Below, piece after piece: positions 39,023 to 48,185 of a DNA stretch of 64,000 bases. The DNA is from Flavobacteriales bacterium (GTDB lineage Bacteria; Bacteroidota; Bacteroidia; Flavobacteriales_D; Crocinitomicaceae): contig CANFRV010000019.1 of assembly GCA_947449575.1 (NCBI GenBank), forward strand, positions 1 through 64,000, read 5' to 3'. How positions within the stretch are numbered: the first letter of the stretch is position 1; each line of letters starts with the position of its first letter. A model generated the notes under the pieces. That model did not search any database. It was not told where the DNA came from and saw nothing but the letters and a program-made list of their open reading frames with translations. The position numbers and the translations under genes were made by a program.

Positions 39023-40330
39023 TTAACTTAAGATTTCATCAAATACTTCCACTACATAATTTATCATTTCAGGAGTGATTGAAGGACAAAGACCAATCCA
39101 AAAAGTATTGTTAACAATAAGTTCTGTATTGGGTAAATTTCCTATTGATCTAAATTCAATGTCTTTGAAATAAGGTTGTTTACGTATATCACCGGCAAAA
39201 AGAAGACGCGTGCCAATTTTTTTTTCGGTAAGAATATCGATTAATTCATTTCGCATAATTCCTGAGTTTGTTTTTAAGGAAATTAGAAATCCAAACCAGG
39301 AAGGATCTGCGTGTTCAGATGCTTCAGGTAAAATGAGCTTATCTTGCCATTTTTTCAATCCTTGATATAGTAATGCGTAATTTTCTTTTCTTCGTTCAAT
39401 GAATATTGGGAGTTTTTCTAATTGCGCAAGACCTAAAGCTGCTTGCATATCGGTTATTTTTAAATTGAACCCAGATCTTGAATATACATATTTATGATCG
39501 TAACCATAAGGTAAAGTGCCACATTGCTGACAAAAACGTTTTCCGCAGGTGTTATCCTTACCTGGTTCGCACCAGCAATCTCTTCCCCAATCCCGGAATG
39601 ATTCTGCGATTTTTTTTAGTTTAGCATTTGATGTAAAAACAGCTCCCCCTTCTCCCATAGTAATATGATGCGCAGGATAAAAACTAAGTGTAGCAATGTC
39701 ACCAAAAGTTCCAACATGTTTATTTTGATAGGTTGTTCCAAGAGCATCACAGCAATCTTCCATTAACCAAAGGTTGTGTTTTTTACAAAAAGCAGAAATG
39801 GTTTCCAAATCAAACGCATTTCCCATCGTATGCGCAATTACGATCGCTTTTGTTTTTGGTGATAACGCTTTTTCTAAATCTTCCACTTTTATTTCATACG
39901 TTGGAATATCCACATCCAAAAAGACTGGAATCGCACCGTATTGAAGAATTGGATTGATGGTCGTTGGAAAAGAAGCAGCTACGGTAATGACTTCATCACC
40001 TGGCTTTATTGCTCTATCTCCTAGTTCTAGGGCAGTAAGTGTAGAAAACGCCACCAAATTTGCAGAAGATCCAGAATTAACCGTAATAAGTTGCTTTGTA
40101 TTGATAAATTTAGCAAGCTTCTTTTCAAAAAGCGTATTGAATCGTCCAGTTGTAAACCATGCATCCAATGCTGATTCGGTAATATTGATGATTTCGTGAT
40201 GATCGATTAATTTTCCACTAACTGGAATTGCTGTTTCACCAGGAACAAATGGTTTTTCTTTGAATACTTCGTTGTGATATTCTTTTATTAATGAAAAAAT
40301 TTGATCTTTCAGTTTTTCAGTTTTTGACAT
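39023..40330 (-). CDS. rfbH: CDP-4-keto-6-deoxy-D-glucose-3-dehydrase (RfbH/E1)
   Basis: 435 residues, canonical length. It is a PMP-dependent, iron-sulfur C3 deoxygenase. The usual aminotransferase Lys is replaced by His in FYPAHHITMGEGG (His221-222). The E1 cluster pattern C-X57-C-X1-C-X7-C is exact at Cys194, 252, 254 and 262 (RDCWCEPGKDNTC). With RfbF and RfbG it makes the CDP-4-keto-3,6-dideoxyhexose precursor. The separate E3 reductase was not seen in the window. Confidence 0.96.
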   Translation of the reverse strand: MSKTEKLKDQIFSLIKEYHNEVFKEKPFVPGETAIPVSGKLIDHHEIINITESALDAWFTTGRFNTLFEKKLAKFINTKQLITVNSGSSANLVAFSTLTALELGDRAIKPGDEVITVAASFPTTINPILQYGAIPVFLDVDIPTYEIKVEDLEKALSPKTKAIVIAHTMGNAFDLETISAFCKKHNLWLMEDCCDALGTTYQNKHVGTFGDIATLSFYPAHHITMGEGGAVFTSNAKLKKIAESFRDWGRDCWCEPGKDNTCGKRFCQQCGTLPYGYDHKYVYSRSGFNLKITDMQAALGLAQLEKLPIFIERRKENYALLYQGLKKWQDKLILPEASEHADPSWFGFLISLKTNSGIMRNELIDILTEKKIGTRLLFAGDIRKQPYFKDIEFRSIGNLPNTELIVNNTFWIGLCPSITPEMINYVVEVFDEILS

Positions 40331-40366
40331 TTGGTTTTTCTTAGTAATAGTAAATTTATGGTGACT

Positions 40367-41437
40367 TTATTTTAAACAGTAGCTTTCAATCTGTTTCACT
40401 CTACTGGTATAGATATCTTGCTCATTGATCTCGTCCAAATAACCTTGAACGGTTAATTGAATCGTTTCTTCAAAGGTTAATTTAGGTTTCCAATCCAACA
40501 AATTGACCGCTTTGGTAATATCTAATTTAAGTAAACCGGCCTCATGTAACTTTTCATGCGTTTTTGGAGAGGAAACTTGAAGAGTTGGAATTCCTTTTTT
40601 CACTTCATCAACGACATCACCAACGCTGTAATTTCCCAAATCTTTTGGTCCAAAATTCCATCCCCCAGAAAATGATTTACCCTCTAACCATAGTTTTTCG
40701 GACAGTTTCAAATAGCCAAAAATGGGTTCTAAAACAAACTGCCAGGGGCGGACTGAATTGATGTTTCGAATTTCTAATTCTTCATTATTGATATATGATC
40801 GAATGATATCCGGTAAAATTCTATTCTCCGCCCAATCACCGCCACCAATGACGTTCCCAGCTCTACCTGATGCGACATTTGCTGATCCTTTCTTTTCAAA
40901 AAACGATTTGATGTAAGAATGGGTAATTAACTCCGAACAACCTTTGGATGCACTATAGGGATCATCACCGCCCATTGGATCATTTTCGCGATAGCCCCAC
41001 AACCATTCGTTGTTCTTATAACATTTGTCAGTTGTTACATTAATTGCTACTTTGACAGATGGACAATTTCGAACTGCCTCAAAAAAGTTCACCGTTCCCA
41101 TTAAATTCGTTTCAAAATTATAATGAGGTTTTGAATAAGATTCGATAACCAAAGGCTGAGCTGCCAAATGAAATGCAAAATCTGGCTTTACCTCTTGAAA
41201 ATAATTTAATAGTGCGTTTTGATCTCGAACGTCTCCAATTCGGTGGTTTATTTTTGTTGCCAGATTGGTGGAAACGAAATTATCTCGGTATGTGTACGGT
41301 TCAAGTGAATACCCATAAACCTCGGCACCTAACTCGCGCAACCAAATGGCCATCCAAGATCCTTTAAAACCGGTATGGCCTGTAATGAGTACTTTTTTAT
41401 TTTCAAAAACACCTTGAAATAAGTCTAATTTGTTCAT
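40367..41437 (-). CDS. rfbG: CDP-glucose 4,6-dehydratase (RfbG)
   Basis: 356 residues. Extended SDR with VLITGHTGFKGSWMAIWL (NAD loop), AAQPLVIESYSKP, TTDKCYKNNEW, DPYSASKGCSELI (Tyr and Lys) and RAGNVIGGGDWAENRILPD. This set is diagnostic for RfbG. It converts CDP-glucose to CDP-4-keto-6-deoxyglucose in the cytoplasm. It lies between RfbF (seven bases) and RfbH (36 bases) in the usual F-G-H order. Confidence 0.96.
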   Translation of the reverse strand: MNKLDLFQGVFENKKVLITGHTGFKGSWMAIWLRELGAEVYGYSLEPYTYRDNFVSTNLATKINHRIGDVRDQNALLNYFQEVKPDFAFHLAAQPLVIESYSKPHYNFETNLMGTVNFFEAVRNCPSVKVAINVTTDKCYKNNEWLWGYRENDPMGGDDPYSASKGCSELITHSYIKSFFEKKGSANVASGRAGNVIGGGDWAENRILPDIIRSYINNEELEIRNINSVRPWQFVLEPIFGYLKLSEKLWLEGKSFSGGWNFGPKDLGNYSVGDVVDEVKKGIPTLQVSSPKTHEKLHEAGLLKLDITKAVNLLDWKPKLTFEETIQLTVQGYLDEINEQDIYTSRVKQIESYCLK

Positions 41438-41444
41438 CTTAAAA

Positions 41445-42218
41445 TTATTCCCAAATTTTCCATTCTGCTATTCCTTTCTCCCAATATTCATTCAAATCTT
41501 GTTTGTCTTTTAGGGTATCCATGGGTTTCCAAAATCCACTATGTTTATAAGCTCCAAGTTGATTATCTTTGGCTAAATTTTCTAAAGGAGCTTGTTCCCA
41601 AATTGTTGAATCACCTTCAATGTATTTAAAAATATCCGGTTCACAAACAAAAAAACCACCGTTTATCCAACTTCCATCACCTTTCGGTTTTTCAAAGAAA
41701 GATTCAACTTCATTTTCATCATTTATACCTAGTGCACCAAATCGACCACTAGGTTGAACGGCAGTAACTGTCGCTAATTTTCCAAATTTCCTGTGTGTGG
41801 AAAGGAGTTCAGAAATATTGACATTACTAACACCATCTCCGTAAGTCAACATAAATGTTTCGTTATTTACATAACTTTCGATACGTTTGATTCGTCCTCC
41901 AGTCAGGGTATCTTTGCCAGTATCAACAAGCGTTACCTTCCAATTCTCTGCGGTGCTGTTGTGCACTTTCATTTTATTGTTTGCCAAATCAAAAGTAACA
42001 TCGGAATGATGCAAGAAAAGATTGGAGAAATATTCCTTTACAGAATAGCCCTTATACCCCAAACATACAATAAATTCATTAAACCCGTAATAAGAATAGA
42101 TTTTCATTATATGCCACAATATTGGCTTCCCTCCGATCTCTACCATTGGTTTTGGACGAACATCCGTTTCTTCTGAAAGACGAGTTCCCAAACCTCCAGC
42201 TAAAATTACGACTTTCAT
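41445..42218 (-). CDS. rfbF: Glucose-1-phosphate cytidylyltransferase (RfbF)
   Basis: 257 residues. VVILAGGLGTRLSEETDVRP is the nucleotide signature, followed by KPMVEIGGKPILWHIMKIY and MLTYGDGVSNVNI (metal Asp), and GGFFVCEPDIF later. It forms CDP-glucose from CTP and glucose-1-phosphate, the first step of CDP-3,6-dideoxy sugar synthesis. It starts a three-gene RfbFGH unit after a 182-base AT-rich gap upstream. Confidence 0.96.
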   Translation of the reverse strand: MKVVILAGGLGTRLSEETDVRPKPMVEIGGKPILWHIMKIYSYYGFNEFIVCLGYKGYSVKEYFSNLFLHHSDVTFDLANNKMKVHNSTAENWKVTLVDTGKDTLTGGRIKRIESYVNNETFMLTYGDGVSNVNISELLSTHRKFGKLATVTAVQPSGRFGALGINDENEVESFFEKPKGDGSWINGGFFVCEPDIFKYIEGDSTIWEQAPLENLAKDNQLGAYKHSGFWKPMDTLKDKQDLNEYWEKGIAEWKIWE

Positions 42219-42400
42219 ATATTAAGACTATTTTTGTATGAAAATTTATAAAAAATAATGTATTACAAAATCAAAAAATATTGAGTAACAAACTATCTAG
42301 TAAAACATAAAATTCTATTAAAAAATTCAATATCATTCTACAAAAATACCATTATATATTTAATTATAAGTTAATGCATTTTGAATTTCAACATGGAGAT

Positions 42401-42790
42401 CTATCTTTTTTTAAAAACAAAAAATTTCATGCAAAAATAAGAGACAATTGCCATCGGAAGTGTTATAAATCCTGAAATTAAATAAATATTATCAAAACCA
42501 AAAAAAGTAAATATTTTAATTAAAAACATTTGAAAAAACATAATTATAGTGTAACAAAGTATGAAACGTAAAATAAGTTTATTGTTTTTACTTTTAAAAA
42601 CGATAGAACTATATGTTTTATAATTAAATAGTACTCCCAATATTGTAGCAATGAAAATGGATAAATTTGTCTGATTTATTAAGTAATAAATTACAGTAAA
42701 AATCAAATATCCAACAATCGTATTTAATACTCCTACCAATAAAAATTTTAAAAGACTATTATCAACCAATTTTTGAATAAAAGCTAACAT
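42401..42790 (-). CDS. GtrA-family membrane protein
   Basis: 129 residues with four hydrophobic helices. FLLVGVLNTIVGYLIFTVIY at the N terminus and LGVLFNYKTYSSIVFK before helix three are GtrA signatures; the last residues are basic (KRR). GtrA proteins are proposed to flip polyprenyl-phosphate-linked sugars. It sits 28 bases after a GtrB-like GT2 gene, the usual pairing; a GT-C-like partner could be 49100-50581. Confidence 0.88.
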   Translation of the reverse strand: MLAFIQKLVDNSLLKFLLVGVLNTIVGYLIFTVIYYLINQTNLSIFIATILGVLFNYKTYSSIVFKSKNNKLILRFILCYTIIMFFQMFLIKIFTFFGFDNIYLISGFITLPMAIVSYFCMKFFVFKKR

Positions 42791-42818
42791 CTATTTACTT
42801 TTAAAAACAATAAATACA

Positions 42819-43772
42819 TCAATCAAAATTTATTCGCTCTTTCTCAACTACCAAAGGACGCTTACGAACTTGCGTGTGAATAGCACCGATATACTCACCG
42901 ATAATACCGATAAAGAATAACTGGACTGATGAGAAAAAGAAAATCCCAATGACCATCGGAGCTGTTCCTGCTTCAAAGGTATCCCAATACAAAAGTTTAT
43001 ATATGAAGTAACCTACTGCTACAAATAAACTTAACAATGCTGCAAAAAAACCGATAAAAGCAGATAGCCTAAGTGGTAATTTAGAATGATTTGTGAAACC
43101 AAGCATGGCCATTTCATACAAGGTAAAAAAATTATTTTTGGTTTTACCTGCGGCACGTTGGGGTTGCGTATACGGGATTTGAAATCTGCTGAATCCAAGT
43201 TCTGTAATTAAGCCCCTGAAATAAGGATACGGATCATCGAGATTTCTAAGAACTGATATGAATTGTTGGTCATAAAGACCAAAACCCGTAAAATTCTTAA
43301 CTGGGGTTTCGCCTTGTCCTTTAGATGCACGACTCAATAAATTATAAAAAAAGCGTCGAATGAAAAACATGAGCTTATTTTCCTTGCTACTTTTCTTTAT
43401 TCCAATTACAATTTTATGACCTTCTTCCCATTTTTCTAGAAAGTCTTTTATCATTTCGGGAGGATCCTGAAAATCTGCCACAAGCGATACAACCGCATCC
43501 CCATTACATTGAACAAGTCCGTGAAAAGGGGATCGAATATGCCCGAAATTTCTTGCATTAACAATGACTTTTACATGTTTGTCGTTTGCTGCAATTCGTC
43601 TTAAAATGGATACTGTAGAATCAGAAGAAGCATTGTCTATAAAAACGTGCTCATACGTATATTGAGGAAGTGCAGAAAAAACTTCAGCGACAGCATGAAC
43701 CAATCCCTCAACATTTTCCTCTTCATTATAACAAGCGGTTAAGATTGAAATATGTTTTTTTGACTCAATCAT
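42819..43772 (-). CDS. Polyprenyl-phosphate glycosyltransferase, GtrB/ArnC-like
   Basis: 317 residues. GT2 domain: ISILTACYNEEENVEGLV, VFIDNASSDST, NARNFGHIRSPFHGL, SLVADFQDPPEMI (metal site about 96-102), then two C-terminal transmembrane helices at about 235-305. This type loads a sugar onto undecaprenyl phosphate. Next to a GtrA protein, it suggests a periplasmic side-branch glucosylation-like system. It follows the cyclase gene by one base. Confidence 0.92.
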   Translation of the reverse strand: MIESKKHISILTACYNEEENVEGLVHAVAEVFSALPQYTYEHVFIDNASSDSTVSILRRIAANDKHVKVIVNARNFGHIRSPFHGLVQCNGDAVVSLVADFQDPPEMIKDFLEKWEEGHKIVIGIKKSSKENKLMFFIRRFFYNLLSRASKGQGETPVKNFTGFGLYDQQFISVLRNLDDPYPYFRGLITELGFSRFQIPYTQPQRAAGKTKNNFFTLYEMAMLGFTNHSKLPLRLSAFIGFFAALLSLFVAVGYFIYKLLYWDTFEAGTAPMVIGIFFFSSVQLFFIGIIGEYIGAIHTQVRKRPLVVEKERINFD

Positions 43773-43773
43773 T

Positions 43774-44850
43774 TTAATTGCAGTATTCTTGTTGAAAATA
43801 TTTTATAGCTGAAATGGATTCCTCTTCCGATAAATCTAATATTTTGACAAAATTAAATTCATTATTCATTAAAATAAGAGGTAGTTTGTTACCCACTCGC
43901 TTTTTATCCTGTTTCATTGAAGAAATAATATCTTCATTTGGAATTGAAGTAAGTAAATGAAAATTAGACTTCAATAATTCCACAAATGTCACTTCAATCG
44001 ACTTCATCAAATTTTCTTCCAGAATGCTACGCTTATAAGCAACAAAATTTGCCATAATCATTCCAATTATAATGGCTTGACCATGCGGGATTTTGTAATT
44101 GGTTGCAGTTTCAATCGCGTGACCAAATTCATGTCCATAATTCAGTAAATTTCTCTTACCTTGATCGAATTCATCTCCATCCATGTATGTCCATTTGATA
44201 TCAAGGGAAGATTGAATAGCTTCAAGAATTGTTTCTATATCCTGTTGATGAATATTAATTAAACTAGAATGAAGTTTCTCAAGTTTTTGACTTCCCCCCA
44301 TCGTATGAAGTTTCACAACCTCTCCCATACCACTATAAAAATCCTCTTCTGAAAGTGTATTGGTAAAAGTCGGACATATATAAATTTCGTGGGGAGGATA
44401 AAATGTTCCAAGAATATTCTTGTAGGATTTGAAATTTAATGAGGTCTTGCTACCCATACAACTGTCCGCTTGAGCTAAGAGTGTTGTAGGAACATAAATC
44501 CAATTAAGCCCCCTGTAGAAAGTAGATGCTACAAATCCACTAACATCTTGCGTTATTCCTCCACCAATAGAAATTATCTTGGTCTTTTTTGTAGGTTTTA
44601 ATGCAATAACTTTGTCAAATACTTTTTCAGAGACTGCAAGCGTTTTATTTTCCTCAATTGCATCTAAGACAATAAGTTTATCTTGACCATCTAACTGCTT
44701 AAAGAAATTGTAATAGAGCTCGAATACGTTTTTATCAATAATAAAAACGGCCTCAGAAATTGTTAATAAATGACTTAAAAAATCAAGATTATTTTCGAAA
44801 AATATTTCATAATCATGAATACTTGAATGAATTTGTTTGCTTTTAGTCAT
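43774..44850 (-). CDS. 3-Dehydroquinate-synthase-like sugar phosphate cyclase (non-canonical)
   Basis: 358 residues from the ATG at 44850; longer frame to 44901 would overlap the SDR by 50 bases, while this start leaves one base. NAD loop ISIGGGITQDVSGF, PTTLLAQADSCMGSKTSLN, MGEVVKLH and LLNYGHEFGHAIE plus KIPHGQAI. The Zn ligands Glu177, His240 and His256 are all present, but DSSVGGKT of true AroB is DSCMGSKT and HGEAV is HGQAI. It is therefore probably a pathway-specific cyclase or dehydrogenase, not AroB. Context suggests a cyclitol or unusual sugar. Confidence 0.8.
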   Translation of the reverse strand: MTKSKQIHSSIHDYEIFFENNLDFLSHLLTISEAVFIIDKNVFELYYNFFKQLDGQDKLIVLDAIEENKTLAVSEKVFDKVIALKPTKKTKIISIGGGITQDVSGFVASTFYRGLNWIYVPTTLLAQADSCMGSKTSLNFKSYKNILGTFYPPHEIYICPTFTNTLSEEDFYSGMGEVVKLHTMGGSQKLEKLHSSLINIHQQDIETILEAIQSSLDIKWTYMDGDEFDQGKRNLLNYGHEFGHAIETATNYKIPHGQAIIIGMIMANFVAYKRSILEENLMKSIEVTFVELLKSNFHLLTSIPNEDIISSMKQDKKRVGNKLPLILMNNEFNFVKILDLSEEESISAIKYFQQEYCN

Positions 44851-44851
44851 T

Positions 44852-45517
44852 TTAAATAATGCTATATCCACCATCAGCGAAAATGGTTTGTCCTGTAACA
44901 AACGTATTTTTATCTGATGCGAGAAAATAAATAAGTTCCGCTATTTCGAAAGGTTCAGCCAATCTATTTATTGGTAAAGAAGCTTTAATTTGATCGATTT
45001 GCTCAGGTGAATTATTCAACTTCGTGAGTTCGGTATTTACATAACCAGGAGCAACCGCATTTATAAGAACATTTGAACTAGCGAATTCCACTGCCGCAGT
45101 TCTTGTAAAAGCGTTAATTGCAGCTTTGGACGAAGAATACATTGATCTACCGGATTTGGTTACTCCGCTCCAAATTGAACTAACATTTACAATTCGCCCA
45201 TATCCTCGGTCTCTCATCCTTGGAGCGAAGAAATTTGACAGCATAACCGTAGCCCAAAAATTGGTATTCATAAGTTCATTAGCGCTTTGAAAGTCTATTT
45301 CACCAACATAAGCGAGAGGATTGATTCCAGCATTATTAACCAAAACGTCAATGTCTAGATTCAAATTGTCCAAATAGGTTTGAATAGAAATTGTATTCGA
45401 CAAGTCCAATTCTTTTCTTGTTGGGGCAATTAATGAAAATCCATTTTCCAGAAATACTTTAGAACAGGCTTTTCCTATTCCTTTGCTCCCTCCAGTAATT
45501 AATACGGTTTTAGTCAT
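44852..45517 (-). CDS. SDR-family oxidoreductase
   Basis: 221 residues. LITGGSKGIGKACSK, NNAGIN, NVSSIWSGVTKSG and YSSSKAAINAF (Tyr, Lys) with C-terminal GQTIFADGGYSI. It is a classical SDR reductase or dehydrogenase. It overlaps the HpcH/HpaI gene by eight bases and ends two bases from the cyclase ATG, so it is tightly linked with these unusual enzymes. Substrate unknown; it is probably a hydroxyl or ketone on the same intermediate. Confidence 0.88.
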   Translation of the reverse strand: MTKTVLITGGSKGIGKACSKVFLENGFSLIAPTRKELDLSNTISIQTYLDNLNLDIDVLVNNAGINPLAYVGEIDFQSANELMNTNFWATVMLSNFFAPRMRDRGYGRIVNVSSIWSGVTKSGRSMYSSSKAAINAFTRTAAVEFASSNVLINAVAPGYVNTELTKLNNSPEQIDQIKASLPINRLAEPFEIAELIYFLASDKNTFVTGQTIFADGGYSII

Positions 45518-46331
45518 ACTTCCCCCCTGCCTGCTCGATTAATTTGTCGTAACGTTTTTGGAGCATTTCAATACGCGATTCATCTTCCTTGTAAATCATT
45601 CCATAGAAATTACGTTTGTTTTTCAGCCACATTAATTCGAAGCCTACAGCTTTCAAAATTCCTTTGTCTCCACCGTTTGCAAGGGACGCTTTCTTCGCAT
45701 CAAATAAAACTTTACGTGTTTCAAACTTATCTAAATGACCATTTGTATAAGTATCGAAGAAAGGAAGAGATTCAGCAGAAACTCCTCCTCCTATGACACA
45801 TTCCATTCCATTGAAATTTTTAGCTTTCATTAAAACTTCAGAACAAATTTTTCCAATCTCATCTGAATTGATGTGTTCCCTTGTCAAACCAAGGGATCCT
45901 GTCATATCTACGCGTCCAACAACAATTCCTTTTAACTCATTAATGGTTGAAAGTTGAAGCATCTCATCAAAATTCTTAACCGTTGAAATTGTCTCCACAT
46001 TGATTAAAAAATCAACTTCTTTTCTTTCGTCTTCGGGAAAAGCCAGGTTTGCGCAAGCTAAAAACTTTTTCAAAGCATAAGGCGTTTCGATCATTGGCCC
46101 TACTATTCTTGTTACGCCAATTGATCTCGAATCATACATATCTTTAAGTGCTTCGCAGCCACCTATTTTAATTGTTAAATCCATTCCTGCTTTGGTAATT
46201 ACTTCTTTCAATCGAAGCGCTTCTTCAAGTCGAGTTCCCTCTGCTTCAAATTCGGCTTTGATACCAATTGCATGATGATTTTCTTTCAAATCTTTCAATT
46301 GGTCTACCATTTTTTTTTCTAGGATATTCAT
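45510..46331 (-). CDS. HpcH/HpaI-type aldolase/citrate lyase-family protein
   Basis: 273 residues. The TIM-barrel metal-aldolase pattern is seen in GIKAEFEAEGTRLEEALR, IGGCEALKDMYDS, GPMIETPYALKKF, NVETISTVKNFDEML, VVGRVDMTGSLGL. The family cleaves or forms C-C bonds using pyruvate-, oxaloacetate- or CoA-linked enolates. Between a ThDP enzyme and an SDR it suggests C-C bond formation during sugar synthesis; this is inference. A -7-like box lies upstream but is not convincing. Confidence 0.82.
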   Translation of the reverse strand: MNILEKKMVDQLKDLKENHHAIGIKAEFEAEGTRLEEALRLKEVITKAGMDLTIKIGGCEALKDMYDSRSIGVTRIVGPMIETPYALKKFLACANLAFPEDERKEVDFLINVETISTVKNFDEMLQLSTINELKGIVVGRVDMTGSLGLTREHINSDEIGKICSEVLMKAKNFNGMECVIGGGVSAESLPFFDTYTNGHLDKFETRKVLFDAKKASLANGGDKGILKAVGFELMWLKNKRNFYGMIYKEDESRIEMLQKRYDKLIEQAGGKYD

Positions 46332-46379
46332 TTTCGAATTAAAGTTAGATTAATTATCAAATTTAGTTAGTATTTTAAT

Positions 46380-48182
46380 TTAATTCACTTCTTTTATAAA
46401 TAAATTTGAACGAAATTCTTTCCTGTCGAGAAACGGTGCTAAATCCTCCAAAGGAGCAGAAACCATTCTACCATCGTCTAGTTTTTTAGAGGTTACTTTT
46501 GGAAGAAATTTATAGTCATCGGTCAAAATCACCTCACAAATTAATGGACCGTCGTATTGAAAAATTAAATAAAGTTCATTTTGCAAGTTGATAGTAGAAA
46601 GAATTTGAGTAGTTTTAATTCCATAAGCTTCACCCAATTTTAAAATATTAGGAAAACTAACACCAGATTTGGAATCACTTCCAACACGATGTCCACCAAA
46701 AAAACCATCTTGCGTTTGCTTAATTGAAACGTAGCCATCATTATTCAAATAAAATATTTTAATTGGCATTTGATAATGGACAACCGTTTGTAATTCTTGT
46801 ATATTCATTTGGATACTTCCGTCTCCGGCCAAACAAATTACTTCCTTAAAATTATTGGCAACACAAGCTCCAATTGCTGCTGGCAAGTCATATCCCATTG
46901 ATGCGCATCCACTATTCCAAAAAATACGTGTATTATTTTTAATTGGCATTGCTTGAAAAGGAGCAACGCATGCTGTTCCATTACCAGCCACACAAATTGA
47001 ATTTTCCGGAAGAAATTCACCTAATTTTTCCATAAAAACATAAGGGTGAACTCCTTTAGAAGCATTTCGATATTCCGCCAAAACACTTGGATATTTGCCT
47101 TTTCTCTCTTTTGCCCATTTGAGCCAGTCCCTATGTTTTTCCTTTAATTTATCAGCTATAATTTCTTCCAAACTTTCAATGAATTTTTTGGCGTCAGAAC
47201 AAATAGCCAGATCAGGTTTTAGTGTTGGCTTTTCCAATTCCGCTTGGTCAATATCGACAACGATTTTATATGCTTCTCGGGCGAAGTATTCCCAGTTGTA
47301 ACTAACTTGACGAATATTATTTCTAGTTCCTAACATAACTAAAACATCCGCATTTTGAACCGTAAAATTTCCCGCTCTGTTACCTAGTGTTCCAAATCTA
47401 CCAATGTAATTCTTGTGATTGTCATCAAGCAAATCAATACCATTAAATGTTGTAACTACAGGAATGTTGCAAGAATTTAAGAATTCAATGAATTTATTTT
47501 GTGCACCAGCTATTCGAATTCCTTGTCCTGCTAATATTACAGGTCTTTCAGCAGAAAGCAGTTTTTCAACGACCATTTCAATCTGAACCGTTAACTCGGT
47601 TTTAGGGTTTTCAATTGTAATAGGACTATTGAACTCACTTAATAAAGACTCATCAATTAAAGCCCCTTGCACATTCATTGGAATATCAAGCCAAACAGGA
47701 CCAGGCCTTCCACTTGTTGCCTCAAAAATAGCTTTTTGAAGGTAATATCTAATTTCTGTTGGTACTAGTACGGAATGGGCAAATTTCGTTATAGGTGAGA
47801 CGATTTTTATTATATCAACCTCTTGATCACCCAATTGACGCAAATCTTTTACTTCAGGGCAGATATGAATGGTAGTTTCAAACTTTACTTGGCCGGATAA
47901 ATATAAAACTGGTACAGAATCTGTCCATTGTCCCATAACCCCAGTTAGTGTATTCAATCCACCAGGGCCAGTTGTAACGTTCACAACAGCCAAGCAATTC
48001 TTCGTTCGTGCGTAACCTTCTGCGGCAATGGCACTTGCTTGTTCATGATGATTACATATATAAGTTAATTCACGACCAAGAGAATCATTTAAATGCATTG
48101 CGCCACCACCTGTTACCATAAATACATGCTCCACACCATTATTTTTCAAATACTTTGCTATAAAATCAGAAACCTTTATCAT
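46380..48182 (-). CDS. ThDP-dependent acetolactate-synthase-like enzyme (YerE-like candidate)
   Basis: 600 residues with all three ThDP domains. N-terminal FMVTGGGAMHL and HHEQASAIAAEGYAR (catalytic Glu47). Middle domain PVILAGQGIRIAG. C-terminal GDGSIQMNIQE (453 on) through YLNNDG (Asn480-481) is the metal-diphosphate site. Known relatives transfer an acetyl unit from pyruvate, including YerE, which builds branched CDP-3,6-dideoxy sugars. RfbFGH next door provides that type of substrate, but assignment to YerE activity is inference. It lies four bases from an epimerase gene. Confidence 0.88.
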   Translation of the reverse strand: MIKVSDFIAKYLKNNGVEHVFMVTGGGAMHLNDSLGRELTYICNHHEQASAIAAEGYARTKNCLAVVNVTTGPGGLNTLTGVMGQWTDSVPVLYLSGQVKFETTIHICPEVKDLRQLGDQEVDIIKIVSPITKFAHSVLVPTEIRYYLQKAIFEATSGRPGPVWLDIPMNVQGALIDESLLSEFNSPITIENPKTELTVQIEMVVEKLLSAERPVILAGQGIRIAGAQNKFIEFLNSCNIPVVTTFNGIDLLDDNHKNYIGRFGTLGNRAGNFTVQNADVLVMLGTRNNIRQVSYNWEYFAREAYKIVVDIDQAELEKPTLKPDLAICSDAKKFIESLEEIIADKLKEKHRDWLKWAKERKGKYPSVLAEYRNASKGVHPYVFMEKLGEFLPENSICVAGNGTACVAPFQAMPIKNNTRIFWNSGCASMGYDLPAAIGACVANNFKEVICLAGDGSIQMNIQELQTVVHYQMPIKIFYLNNDGYVSIKQTQDGFFGGHRVGSDSKSGVSFPNILKLGEAYGIKTTQILSTINLQNELYLIFQYDGPLICEVILTDDYKFLPKVTSKKLDDGRMVSAPLEDLAPFLDRKEFRSNLFIKEVN

Positions 48183-48185
48183 ATT

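Noticed and set aside
41793-42176. Open frame of 127 codons on the plus strand opposite RfbF
   Set aside because: It lies wholly antisense to a canonical RfbF gene, has no recognisable domain and is explained by the codon bias of the real gene.
46358-46365. TAnnTTTG-like box on the minus strand before the aldolase gene
   Set aside because: No -33 partner at the right spacing, and single -7 matches are frequent in this composition. The same holds for 36129-36136 and 42341-42348.
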